Part shown: in pieces, positions 39,110 to 47,499 of the stretch
Numbering within the stretch: position 1 is the first letter of the stretch
How the letters are laid out: every line of letters starts with the position of its first letter
Assembly: GCF_002743335.1 (NCBI RefSeq)
Contig: NZ_PDZB01000002.1
Coordinates: forward strand, 136,205 to 200,204
Reading direction: 5' to 3'
Length of the DNA: 64,000 nt
Source: Sporosarcina sp. P32b
GTDB lineage: Bacteria; Bacillota; Bacilli; Bacillales_A; Planococcaceae
Notes under the pieces: model-generated
Databases searched by the model: none
Seen by the model: the letters and a program-made list of their open reading frames with translations, nothing else
What the model was told of the DNA's origin: nothing
Translations under genes and position numbers: made by a program

Positions 39110-39136
39110 AACAAACAAAATGTATATTCGTTTGTT
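39110..39136. promoter_or_regulatory. Candidate operator 1 of the DUF2087 regulator
   Basis: AACAAAC, 13 bases, GTTTGTT: a 7-bp inverted repeat 33 bases upstream of the regulator start. A second site with the same CAAAC-N13-GTTTG layout lies 71-75 bases to the right. Confidence 0.6.
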
Positions 39137-39184
39137 CAATATATTATATGATACCCCGTACGTTCTATGACTTCAATAGTGCAA

Positions 39185-39207
39185 CAAACAATATCTGATT
39201 TTGTTTG
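39185..39207. promoter_or_regulatory. Candidate operator 2 of the DUF2087 regulator
   Basis: CAAAC, 13 bases, GTTTG, same arms and spacing as operator 1. A half-site CCAAACAAAA follows at 39240-39249, nearer the TANGO2-like gene. Both divergent genes could be controlled. Confidence 0.58.
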
Positions 39208-39296
39208 CGGTCTTTCTTAGAGCGCTATCCATACAGTCGCCAAACAAAATTGCACGTGATACACTACTTTCATACATACACAAACGGGGTGACATT

Positions 39297-40076
39297 ATGT
39301 GTTTACTGGCATTTCAATTGCAAAGCCATCCGAAGTATCAACTTGTTATGATGGCGAACCGTGATGAAGCATACGGACGTCCAGCGGCGCCAGCCGACTT
39401 CTGGAGTGATCATCCGGATATTTTAGCAGGACGTGATCTCGAACAAATGGGCACGTGGCTCGGCGTTAACAAACAAGGAAAAGTCGCTGCGTTGACGAAT
39501 TATCGCGACTTCTCACTACCGCAAACCGGCACACTGTCACGCGGTCATATCGTCTCTTCCTATTTACAATCAGAGCAGTCTGCACAAATATTCATGGAAC
39601 AGTTGCATACGAACCGAGAGGATTATGCTGGTTGCAATGTGCTTGCCGGGTCAGCTCAGGAGATGTATTACTACTCGAACATCGAGCAATCTATCCAACA
39701 GCTAAGTCACGGCACACACGGACTGAGTAATGCATTTCTAAATACTCCTTGGCCAAAAGTGGATAAAACGAAAGCCTTACTGGCAGAGTACTTAGAACAA
39801 ACGGAGACGATCGACCCCGATGTCTTATTCGATATGATGCAACGAGCGGAACGGTTTCCAACCGAACAGTTGCCTGACACAGGTGTAGGTGAGGATCTTG
39901 AGAGTTTGCTGTCTTCAATATTTATCGCGTCAAAAGACTATGGCACGCGTTGCACAACAGTACTGACAATAGATAGTGAAGATCAAGTGGAATTCGAAGA
40001 GCGCACATACGAAAAAAGCATATGTACTATCGCACAGAAATTCTCTTTCCACATCGAAAAGCCGGCTCACTCTTAA
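39297..40076 (+). CDS. NRDE/TANGO2 family protein
   Basis: A 259-residue member of the TANGO2/NRDE family, an Ntn-hydrolase-like fold. Hallmarks are the N-terminal cysteine directly after the initiator (MCLLAFQLQSHPKYQLVMMA), the NRDE motif in ANRDEAYGRP and GTWLGVNKQGKVAALTNYR. Start ATG at 39297 is required to expose Cys2; a longer frame is rejected. Eukaryotic TANGO2 has been linked to metabolite repair and haem handling, but the bacterial role is unknown. It is divergent from a DUF2087 regulator. Confidence 0.9.
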   Translation: MCLLAFQLQSHPKYQLVMMANRDEAYGRPAAPADFWSDHPDILAGRDLEQMGTWLGVNKQGKVAALTNYRDFSLPQTGTLSRGHIVSSYLQSEQSAQIFMEQLHTNREDYAGCNVLAGSAQEMYYYSNIEQSIQQLSHGTHGLSNAFLNTPWPKVDKTKALLAEYLEQTETIDPDVLFDMMQRAERFPTEQLPDTGVGEDLESLLSSIFIASKDYGTRCTTVLTIDSEDQVEFEERTYEKSICTIAQKFSFHIEKPAHS

Positions 40077-40097
40077 AAGAGTACAGCCGGCTTTTTT
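40058..40097. terminator. Terminator at the end of the TANGO2-like gene
   Basis: Stem AAAGCCGGCT / AGCCGGCTTT with an internal loop that includes the stop codon; TTTTTT follows on the plus strand. It probably also stops the converging XRE regulator transcript. Confidence 0.88.
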
Positions 40098-40128
40098 CTG
40101 TTTTTCATACATTATTTCCATATAATAG

Positions 40129-40584
40129 TTATAACATGTCCATATATTTTTTGAATTCAGCCAAGGCTTTTTCACGGTCTCCCGTACTGAATAAACGCTT
40201 ATTCTCCGCTCCAATAATACGGTAATGCCCACCTGCGGTATGTTGTTGCAACTTATATTGCTGCCATTGCCCGATCTCCGTCCACCAATTAATCGACGCA
40301 CTCGCTGCAGTTTCCCGCGAATGAATCTCTGTATGTACTGCCATTTCAGCTAATTCGATTGGATCTTCTCCCATGACCGAGCGCAACAAAGCACTCTCAC
40401 GAAACAGCGCGCAAACTACTACCGCAGTAGCCCAACCAATTTCCTGGCGACCTTTCTCCAGTTGCACTAAAGTCTTCTTTGAGATACCTATAATCTCCGC
40501 CATTTGATCTTGCGTATAGTCCATCTCTGTTCGAATTAACTTCAAGCGGGGCGACACTAAGTCAATAACCGTCTGCTTATTCAC
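40129..40584 (-). CDS. XRE family transcriptional regulator
   Basis: A 151-residue regulator with an N-terminal HTH (RLKLIRTEMDYTQDQMAEII then GISKKTLVQLEKGRQEIGWA, residues about 14-52) and a C-terminal region of about 60 residues with a tryptophan-rich segment SINWWTEIGQWQQYKLQQH and a domain ending FSTGDREKALAEFKKYMDML. The start is GTG at 40584 behind AAAGGAGG; the ATG frame upstream runs into the operator. A 28-base palindrome starts 20 bases before the start codon and overlaps the probable promoter, so it is probably autoregulated. Targets beyond itself are unknown. Confidence 0.88.
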   Translation of the reverse strand: MNKQTVIDLVSPRLKLIRTEMDYTQDQMAEIIGISKKTLVQLEKGRQEIGWATAVVVCALFRESALLRSVMGEDPIELAEMAVHTEIHSRETAASASINWWTEIGQWQQYKLQQHTAGGHYRIIGAENKRLFSTGDREKALAEFKKYMDML

Positions 40585-40603
40585 TACTTTATTCCTCCTT
40601 TGC

Positions 40604-40631
40604 ACTAATAGTGTATAATTACACTATTAGT
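40604..40631. promoter_or_regulatory. Palindromic operator of the XRE regulator
   Basis: Perfect inverted repeat with 12-bp arms ACTAATAGTGTA / TACACTATTAGT around a 4-base centre TAAT. It lies directly upstream of the ribosome binding site of the regulator gene. Confidence 0.75.
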
Positions 40632-40754
40632 TACTAAAGTTATTTAACTTGTAAAATAGTTGTTTATTGTGTGTTTTTTCTTCATTCGTGTAAATCAGCT
40701 TTTCTCTCTATAAGTAGTGTATCACAACTAGAATCCCTATATAAATCTCCATAG

Positions 40755-40786
40755 AAAAAACCTGCTGAACCGAAGCTCAACAGGTA
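40755..40786 (-). terminator. Terminator after cstA
   Basis: Stem CCTGTTGAGC / GTTCAGCAGG on the minus strand around TTCG, followed by TTTTTT. Confidence 0.92.
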
Positions 40787-40800
40787 GTAAATAGATCGTT

Positions 40801-42255
40801 TTAAATCGTTCTTGTAGAATCCCAGTTTGTAATATCTTCCTCTAGCGGAATTTGTGCAGCTCGTGCTTTCACTGCCGCGTTGAAGAACAAAGCTACTAGG
40901 AAGATTGAGATGACAGTCGCTCCGATTAAAGAGACATTCATTGGTAATCCGAATCCAATGGCTGCGTTTAGTATATAGGTCGTCGTAGCCATCAGCATGA
41001 ACGTTCCGGGTATGAGTGCAACCCAGTAGTTCTTACCGGCAATGAAGAGATACATCGCACCTACGAATAACGCAATGACAGCCGTCGACTGATTCGCCCA
41101 GGAGAAGTAACGCCATAGAATGTTGAAGTCTATTTGAGTTAACGCGATTGATATAGCAAACATCGGAAGTGCGATCCATAGACGACTCATGATTTTCGCT
41201 TGCGGATACTTAATGTAGTCCGCGATAATCATGCGGGCACTACGGAATGCTGTGTCGCCTGATGTGATCGGTAAGATGATGACGCCGATCACCGCAAGTG
41301 TTCCTCCGACAGCACCAAGCATTGTCATGGATACTTCGCTCACAATAACTGCTGGTCCGCCAGCTGCAAGCAATTCACTCAATGTCACTCCGTTGAACAA
41401 CGCCATACCAGCTGCTGCCCAGATCATCGCAATAATAGCTTCTGCAATCATCATACCGTAGAAAATTTTGCGACCTTGGCTTTCATTCTTCGTTGTCCGG
41501 GAAATAATCGGGGACTGTGTCGCATGGAAACCGGATAGCGCTCCACATGAGATCGTTAAGAATAATAACGGGAAGATTGGAATATTATCTGGATGTAAGT
41601 TCGCAAATGTTAATTCCGGAATTGGAACACCTTTGAACACCATCATGCCACCGATACCGACTGCACTGATCACAAGTAGTGCACCGAAGATTGGATAGAA
41701 ACGACCGATGATCTTATCGATCGGTAATAGTGTTGCCAAAATATAATAAAGGAAAATAAGTGCTAAGATAATTCCCATTGCCATCCAACCATTCATTAGG
41801 TTGTAGAGCAGTCCTGCGGGTGCCGAAACGAATACCGTACCGACCAAGACGAGTAATAATAATGCAAACGCATTGACGATATGTTTCATCGCTTTACCTA
41901 AGAATTTTCCTGCTAGTTCAGGCAAGTGGGCTCCGCGGTTTCGGATGGAGATCATACCTGTCAGATAATCGTGTACAGCACCTGCGAAAATGGCACCAAC
42001 GACAATCCAGATAAATGCGACCGGTCCGTATAACGCTCCCATAATCGGGCCGAAAATCGGGCCAACTCCTGCGATATTTAGTAATTGAATCAATGAGTTC
42101 TTGCTAGTGCTCATTGGCACGTAGTCGACTCCATCTGCGCTTGTATACGCTGGTGTCGCACGCTCTTCCTTTACGCCGAACATTTTGACGATGTACTTAC
42201 CATACGTAAAATATCCTACTATTAATAAGACGATAGAAAATAAAAATGTAATCAA
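40801..42255 (-). CDS. cstA: CstA family carbon starvation/pyruvate transporter
   Basis: A 484-residue polytopic transporter, the short CstA form of Firmicutes. Family segments are TSADGVDYVPMSTSKNSLIQLLNIAGVGPIFGPIMGALYGP, FAGAVHDYLTGMISIRNRGAHLPEL, CGALSGFHATQSPIISRTTKNE and GDTAFRSARMII. CstA/BtsT proteins take up pyruvate, and peptides have also been proposed. A LytS/LytT system lies directly upstream, the arrangement used for pyruvate sensing elsewhere. A perfect cre site 22 bases before the start indicates CcpA repression. Start ATG at 42255 follows AAGGGAGGG. Confidence 0.93.
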   Translation of the reverse strand: MITFLFSIVLLIVGYFTYGKYIVKMFGVKEERATPAYTSADGVDYVPMSTSKNSLIQLLNIAGVGPIFGPIMGALYGPVAFIWIVVGAIFAGAVHDYLTGMISIRNRGAHLPELAGKFLGKAMKHIVNAFALLLLVLVGTVFVSAPAGLLYNLMNGWMAMGIILALIFLYYILATLLPIDKIIGRFYPIFGALLVISAVGIGGMMVFKGVPIPELTFANLHPDNIPIFPLLFLTISCGALSGFHATQSPIISRTTKNESQGRKIFYGMMIAEAIIAMIWAAAGMALFNGVTLSELLAAGGPAVIVSEVSMTMLGAVGGTLAVIGVIILPITSGDTAFRSARMIIADYIKYPQAKIMSRLWIALPMFAISIALTQIDFNILWRYFSWANQSTAVIALFVGAMYLFIAGKNYWVALIPGTFMLMATTTYILNAAIGFGLPMNVSLIGATVISIFLVALFFNAAVKARAAQIPLEEDITNWDSTRTI

Positions 42256-42276
42256 TGCTTTTTCCCTCCCTTATAG

Positions 42277-42290
42277 TGATAACGCTTACA
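42277..42290. promoter_or_regulatory. cre site for CcpA upstream of cstA
   Basis: TGATAACGCTTACA matches the cre consensus TGWNANCGNTNWCA at every fixed position. Its place just before the ribosome binding site suggests repression of cstA when preferred carbon sources are present. Confidence 0.78.
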
Positions 42291-42326
42291 TCAACTATAA
42301 TAGAAAGATGTCCGAACTATGACAAA

Positions 42327-42389
42327 ATCTCGTAACATGTCAGAATCGCGAAGTAAGATGCACTCCGAGAGATTAACATGTTACGAGAT
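42327..42389. promoter_or_regulatory. Long inverted repeat between lytT and cstA
   Basis: Perfect 14-bp arms ATCTCGTAACATGT and ACATGTTACGAGAT with a 35-base interval. On the minus strand the hairpin is followed by only four T (ATTTTG), so it is a weak terminator of lytT at best. It could be an attenuator or a binding site upstream of cstA. Confidence 0.6.
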
Positions 42390-42392
42390 GCT

Positions 42393-43124
42393 TTATCCTT
42401 CAAGGCGTTGACGTAATTCTTTGACATAATTTCGGCTAACTGCCAGTTTCTCCGGCCGCTCATCGACTTCTAGTTGATAGGCTCCATTGAACCAAGGCGT
42501 CAAACTACTGACGTGCACGAGGTTCACGAGAATGCTTTTATGAATCCGGAAGAACGACGAATGTGTCAATCTGCTTTCTAGTTCTTTTAATGTCATACGC
42601 GTTTCGTAATCGCGCGTAGGTGTCACGACTTTCGTCCATTTCTCTTCTCGGTGTACGTAAAGAATATCACCGATTGGAATATAGTGGATTTCACCTTCTG
42701 TTTCTACTGGTAATCGATCCATTCGTTTCGGTGACGTTTCAGGTTGAGTCCGTTGCAGCAACTGTTCTACACGTTCGATCGTCTGCCGCAGTTGCTCTTC
42801 ATCATACGGCTTCAGTAAATAGTCCATCGCATGAACACGGAACGCTTGTGCCGCGAATTGCGGGTAGGCAGTGGCGAAGATAATTAACGGTACTTTTTTC
42901 AGTGCACCTAGCGTCTTTGCCACTTCCATGCCATCAACTTTCGGCATTTCAATATCGAGGAACACGACATCCGGCTGTAGTTGCATCGCCTTGATAATTG
43001 CCGACTCCCCGGAATCCGCCTCTCCGACAACTTTCACTCGTTCAAATTGTCCAAGCAAAAAAATCATCTCTTCGCGCGCATACCTTTCATCATCCACGAC
43101 CAATGCGCGAATCGTTTCCGTCAT
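42393..43124 (-). CDS. LytTR-type response regulator
   Basis: A 243-residue response regulator: receiver domain (residues 1-120, phosphoacceptor in VVFLDIEMPKVDGMEVAK, Lys in YLLKPYDEEQL) and C-terminal LytTR DNA-binding domain (about 145-240, VHREEKWTKVVTPTRDYETRMTL and FFRIHKSILVNL). The start ATG at 43124 follows CGGAGGTG, inside the 3' end of the kinase gene (35-base overlap). It probably activates cstA, which lies next on the same strand; BtsR of E. coli and LytT of B. subtilis act on transporter genes in the same way. Confidence 0.93.
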   Translation of the reverse strand: MTETIRALVVDDERYAREEMIFLLGQFERVKVVGEADSGESAIIKAMQLQPDVVFLDIEMPKVDGMEVAKTLGALKKVPLIIFATAYPQFAAQAFRVHAMDYLLKPYDEEQLRQTIERVEQLLQRTQPETSPKRMDRLPVETEGEIHYIPIGDILYVHREEKWTKVVTPTRDYETRMTLKELESRLTHSSFFRIHKSILVNLVHVSSLTPWFNGAYQLEVDERPEKLAVSRNYVKELRQRLEG

Positions 43125-44853
43125 ATCCGTTCACCTCCGATTTCGGAATATGGAATGAAATCTTCGTTCCTTCATTCGGTGTACTTTCTATTGCCAGTCC
43201 CGAATTTTCATCAAACGTCATCTTCAAGCGTCGATTGACATTATACAGGCCAAGCCCAGTACCTTTTTCAGACTCGACTTGATCCTGTCCGAGCATAGCG
43301 AGCCGCTCGGGAACAATTCCCGTGCCGTTGTCCTCCACTATAATATGAATATCATCGCCTAGTTCATGTATCGAAATATGAACGCTTGCATTCGCGTCCA
43401 ACTCTTTAATACCGTGCGTAATTGCATTTTCCACGATGGGTTGCAACGTCAGTGGCGGAATCTTCTCTTGCAGGATGCTCGGATCCACATCGATACAAAT
43501 CTTTAGCTTATCAATAAAACGCGCTTCTTCGATCATCAAATACGCTTCGACGTGTGCAAGTTCTTGCTGTAACGTAACCATCTTCGCCGTCGTGCCTTCG
43601 AGATTCTGACGTAAGAAAAAGGACAGCGATGACAGCAATTTACGCGCTTCGTCCGGATTCGTTCGGATCAATGAAATAATAATATTCATCGAATTAAACA
43701 GGAAATGTGGACTAATTTGCGCTTGCAATGCCTGGATTTCCGCTTCCTTCGCTAGTTGATAAGCATGATCTGCCTCGGCAATTTCCAGTTGATTGCTGAG
43801 TAATTCTGCGAGTCCCGCAATTAATTCAATCGTGACATCGGTAATCGCTTTACGCGAAGGATAGAATAGTTTCAACGTCCCAATCGTTTCACCGCGTGTT
43901 TTAAGTGGCGCAATAACAATAGCCCCTGATGCCGATACACTCGGATGTTCATGCATGACAGAGTCTGTGACTATGAGCCGACCTTCTCGAATCACTTGAC
44001 GCGTTAAATCCGTCTGGATCGAACCTTCCATAACCGTCCCTTTGGATCCGACAAACGCAAGAATATCCGTTTTATCCGTCATCGCGACAGCACCTGGTTG
44101 CAACTCATCTAGGAGGATACCGCACACCGCGGTGGCCGTATCTTTTCGCATGCCTGTCCGTAAATAACCCAGTGTCTGATCCGCAATACGCAATGTTTTT
44201 TGCGCTTGTAACGCCGTCATTTTATCTTGATCACTGATGACATTATACGCAATCAGCATGAATAAGGCAGTCCCAATACCGTTTGCTAAAATCATCGGTA
44301 AGCCAATCGCTTGTACCAATGCAAACGCTTTCTCAAACGGCTCTGCAATAACGACAATGAGCAACATTTGCAACGCTTCCGCAGCTGCACCAATCGCAAA
44401 TGCCAAAAGCGGACTGATGTGCTTGCCTTTCTTATAGAAGTAACCTGCAAGAACACCAGAAATAATAGTGGAAATCCCACACGAAATAGCCGTGAATCCG
44501 CCTAAAGACATCCGATGAATCCCAGCAATAAGTCCAGCACCGATTCCAAGTCGATAGCCACCGAGCAAACCTGCAACAACAACCCCGATTACACGGGAAT
44601 TCGCAATTGCCTCATCAGTATCGAGTTGCCATGACATATTTTCAAAATGAAACGTCTGCATATCTAGTGCCACACCAAAATACGTTCCGAAAATCCCGAA
44701 CAATCCAAAAAAGAGTATCGCCGTCAGCTCTTGCCGACGATCCAATACATCTTGATGGATCATATTTTGGAAAAATCGAAAACGAGTCAGAAGGAAAGCA
44801 ACCGCCACAATCATTCCGACCCGTTCGAACATGATGATCAGTAAATCGAGCAT
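43090..44853 (-). CDS. LytS-type sensor histidine kinase
   Basis: A 587-residue kinase. The N-terminal 5TM-5TMR_LYT membrane sensor (to about residue 200) has VIGVVVAGLLGGYRLGIGAGLIAGIHR and PLLAFAIGAAAEALQMLLI; a GAF-like domain follows (about 225-355); then a His_kinase domain with the phosphoacceptor in QISPHFLFNSMNIIISLI and an ATPase with PPLTLQPIVENAITHGI and GTGLGLYNVNRRL. The second ATG (44853) is correctly spaced from GGAGG. With the regulator and cstA it forms a probable sensor-transporter module. Related BtsS and LytS proteins respond to pyruvate. Confidence 0.93.
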   Translation of the reverse strand: MLDLLIIMFERVGMIVAVAFLLTRFRFFQNMIHQDVLDRRQELTAILFFGLFGIFGTYFGVALDMQTFHFENMSWQLDTDEAIANSRVIGVVVAGLLGGYRLGIGAGLIAGIHRMSLGGFTAISCGISTIISGVLAGYFYKKGKHISPLLAFAIGAAAEALQMLLIVVIAEPFEKAFALVQAIGLPMILANGIGTALFMLIAYNVISDQDKMTALQAQKTLRIADQTLGYLRTGMRKDTATAVCGILLDELQPGAVAMTDKTDILAFVGSKGTVMEGSIQTDLTRQVIREGRLIVTDSVMHEHPSVSASGAIVIAPLKTRGETIGTLKLFYPSRKAITDVTIELIAGLAELLSNQLEIAEADHAYQLAKEAEIQALQAQISPHFLFNSMNIIISLIRTNPDEARKLLSSLSFFLRQNLEGTTAKMVTLQQELAHVEAYLMIEEARFIDKLKICIDVDPSILQEKIPPLTLQPIVENAITHGIKELDANASVHISIHELGDDIHIIVEDNGTGIVPERLAMLGQDQVESEKGTGLGLYNVNRRLKMTFDENSGLAIESTPNEGTKISFHIPKSEVNGYDGNDSRIGRG

Positions 44854-44885
44854 CGCCATCCTCCATTCATTCGATTAACAATAGG

Positions 44886-45719
44886 TTACTTTTGAATTGC
44901 CTTGTTTACGACCGCTACGACTTCGATTCGCGACATCTTCTCGCGACCTTCTTTCAGTGCATCGAGTGTACTATGCGCAAGTGCCAACGGAATATTACAG
45001 AAGTTCAAAATCGTCTTCGTATGGATATCTTCAATGTACGCATCCGCTAGCGCCAAATTCTCTTCAGCATACGCGAACATTTCCGGCAACTTCCAATCAT
45101 TCGGGAAGAAGTTCACGTCACGCACCGCGTCTTCCTTGTAGTTACGCAGAATATTAACAGACTGCAACCCGCGACCAAAACCAATTGCTAGGTCACGATC
45201 CGTTTCCGTACCATCATACCAGCGCCAAATATCCGCAAGCATGACGCCCACTAATCCAGCGACATAATACGTATAGTCATCGAGATCTTCACGCGTCTCG
45301 ATCACCCAGTCCTTACCTGCCCACTCCGCCATGCCGCGACCCATGATCGCAGTCGATTCAAGTACTTTATTACGTGCCGTTTCCGGACAGAACTCTACCC
45401 AGTCAGCGAGACGCAACGTCACTTCAGGCAACTGGTCACGGTATGGTGCGAATAACTCGTCCAGTGCAGACGCCATCGATTCACCTGTTGCGATTCCGCG
45501 GTCTAGAATATCGCTTACTTTGTTCAGTAAGTCAATGACGATCGTCACGTCCAGTTGTTCATGATCTTCAATTTCATCGATTGCACGCATACACAAGTAT
45601 GCAGACGCAACGGCTTCGCGAACGTTTGGTTCAAGTAATTTAATCGGTATGTAGAATGTACGGCTTGTCTCTTTTAAGACTTTCATTGCTTCTTTTTGTA
45701 ATTTCGCTTCGGTTTTCAT
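44886..45719 (-). CDS. Phytoene/squalene synthase family protein
   Basis: A 277-residue all-helical trans-isoprenyl diphosphate synthase (head-to-head type). The first Asp-rich motif is AIDEIEDHEQ (DxxxD, intact). The second region reads SVNILRNYKEDAVRDVNFFP: it has NxxED where squalene and phytoene synthases have DxxED. YGD-like segment WRWYDGTETDRD lies before it. The altered motif suggests an activity other than normal condensation, for example the prenyl-diphosphate phosphatase activity reported for YisP of B. subtilis. It stands 33 bases from lytS but there is no functional link. Start ATG at 45719 follows GGAGGGAA. Confidence 0.88.
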   Translation of the reverse strand: MKTEAKLQKEAMKVLKETSRTFYIPIKLLEPNVREAVASAYLCMRAIDEIEDHEQLDVTIVIDLLNKVSDILDRGIATGESMASALDELFAPYRDQLPEVTLRLADWVEFCPETARNKVLESTAIMGRGMAEWAGKDWVIETREDLDDYTYYVAGLVGVMLADIWRWYDGTETDRDLAIGFGRGLQSVNILRNYKEDAVRDVNFFPNDWKLPEMFAYAEENLALADAYIEDIHTKTILNFCNIPLALAHSTLDALKEGREKMSRIEVVAVVNKAIQK

Positions 45720-45884
45720 ATAAGGTTCCCTCCATCAATCTTTGCACAGGTTGTGATTATATAGAATGGGTTTATTATAGCATTGATTGGGTTTGGGGTG
45801 CGACTGGAAAGGTGTTGGGGGAGGAAAAGCAAGTAGGTTGTGTGACGATTGTGCCTAAGATTGCTGAATGAGAATGGGTTGGCG

Positions 45885-46063
45885 CTGTTTCGTTGCGTTC
45901 CAGGCGGACGCGTTCGGGAGGGCCCGAACTAGTCGCGGTGCTCTTTTTAGTTGTTTCACCTGATCGGGCTGATCCTCCCTGAGTCGCCGCCTTCCACTTC
46001 ACTTCACTGGATGGACGTTTAGGTAACTGTTCAAGTAGTAGTTCTCTGACTGCGACGAAACAG
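45885..46063. repeat. MITE-like intergenic element, 179 bp
   Basis: Ends form an inverted repeat CTGTTTCGTTGC (45885-45896) and GCGACGAAACAG (46052-46063), 11 of 12 pairs. The interior is GC-rich with CAGGCGGACGC and GAGTCGCCGCC in partial inverted symmetry. No open frame. It fills the gap of 409 bases between the phytoene synthase-family gene and the PepSY gene. Confidence 0.55.
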
Positions 46064-46067
46064 ATCC

Positions 46068-46112
46068 TATAAAAAAGCTACCTAATGTCAACGTACGGAC
46101 TTTCTAGGTAGC
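46068..46112 (-). terminator. Terminator after the PepSY gene
   Basis: Stem AGCTACCTAG / TAGGTAGCT with TTTTTT following on the minus strand, 17 bases after the stop codon. Confidence 0.9.
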
Positions 46113-46128
46113 TCTTCTATTTTAACAA

Positions 46129-47499
46129 TTACTCAGTCCGCGTATCATCTCTCGCACGACGAACCAAATACAAAATCCCTTCAATCGCAAGTACAACCAA
46201 CAATGAAATCCCGAACAGTGGCATGATGACACCTAAAAACACCATAAGCACAACAAACCCTATAGAAATTTTACTCGTCGTCTTAGGCGGTGCCGAAATA
46301 TTCCCTTTTCTCTTGCGTGATAACCACATCTTGAATCCGTAAAAAATCAGGAATAAAAATGCCAGACACACGATTAAATTAATAATTTTATTCGGCAAGC
46401 CAAACAGATGACCCTCGTGCAACGGAATTCCCCATGTGAACCACTTCGCCAAGATTCCATACTCATCATACCCAACTTTGGAGATCAAATCGCCGCTGTA
46501 TTGATCAAAATATGAAGTCATTTCTTCAGCAGGATGTACATCTAACCCTGTTACACCTGTATTACTTCCTTTCGACACCGTGAATACACCATCTTCAGAA
46601 AACGGATAGACGATCGAATACGGTGTTGAAATCTTTTCGCCCTGTACTTTTTCCATCAATTCTTCAACAGCAATCCCATTATGGCCCATGTCTATTCCAG
46701 GCATGTCCCCATTTCCACCGTGATTCGCGTGTGGATCTGGTTTATCGGATGTAGGGGCTTCTTCTTTACGTGTTGCCCAAGGAATCTCACTCATATCAGA
46801 AGTAGGTGGCTGTTGTTGTAGCAACGGCGTTCCAATAGAAGGATGTTCTTGGGAGGCAGTATAGATGAAATTCCCCATGAATGCGGACCAGGGAAGCCCT
46901 GTGAAAATAAGAATGATCATGGGAATAGTGATGATTGTTCCAATTAAAGCATGAACCCGTTTAAATTGAAGTCGATGTGTTGATTTCTTCGGTTTCTTTA
47001 GCGCACGACTTTTAAATGTCATATACAGTCCGGAAAATAATAAAAAGATTGCCCAGCATGCAGCTAATTCAACTAAGTAATTGACGACAGTTCCACCAAC
47101 AAAGAGCGAACTATGAACATTTCTCATAATATTAGCGTACGTATACTTTGGATTTTGAGAGCCAACTATTTCGTTATGATCATCTAAAAACACGTATTTT
47201 TCTTCGCCTGACTCGGACTTTAGAGTGAGTCTCGTGTTATAGGGCTCGTCCATAATCATAACCTTTGAAACTTCAAATCCTTCGTTCTCCTGTTTCACGA
47301 GTGAAATTCCTTCGTCAATCGTCAGTTGGGATATTTCTTCACTGTTACCAAAGAAAAGATCCTTGTACGCAACCTTTTCGACATCATTGTAAAACAAGTA
47401 CCCAATTCCACTCAGCGTAAGTGTAATCAGAAGTGGAGCCATGAACAAAGCACCAAAGAAGTGCCATCTCCAAAAACGATTGTATGTACCTTTTTTCAT
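46129..47499 (-). CDS. PepSY-associated transmembrane protein
   Basis: A 456-residue membrane protein of the PepSY_TM family, found with iron or siderophore reduction systems. It starts MKKGTYNRFWRWHFFGALFM, followed by a membrane helix; the second helix pair is near VVNYLVELAACWAIFLLFSGLYM, with RVHALIGTIITIPMIILIFTGL; the last are near residues 375-445. An extracytoplasmic segment around residues 245-290 is rich in Asp, His and Met (DPHANHGGNGDMPGIDMGHN), suggestive of metal binding. Start ATG at 47499 follows GAGGAGGGG. A near-cre sequence lies about 110 bases upstream. Standalone, with no iron transporter nearby. Confidence 0.87.
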   Translation of the reverse strand: MKKGTYNRFWRWHFFGALFMAPLLITLTLSGIGYLFYNDVEKVAYKDLFFGNSEEISQLTIDEGISLVKQENEGFEVSKVMIMDEPYNTRLTLKSESGEEKYVFLDDHNEIVGSQNPKYTYANIMRNVHSSLFVGGTVVNYLVELAACWAIFLLFSGLYMTFKSRALKKPKKSTHRLQFKRVHALIGTIITIPMIILIFTGLPWSAFMGNFIYTASQEHPSIGTPLLQQQPPTSDMSEIPWATRKEEAPTSDKPDPHANHGGNGDMPGIDMGHNGIAVEELMEKVQGEKISTPYSIVYPFSEDGVFTVSKGSNTGVTGLDVHPAEEMTSYFDQYSGDLISKVGYDEYGILAKWFTWGIPLHEGHLFGLPNKIINLIVCLAFLFLIFYGFKMWLSRKRKGNISAPPKTTSKISIGFVVLMVFLGVIMPLFGISLLVVLAIEGILYLVRRARDDTRTE

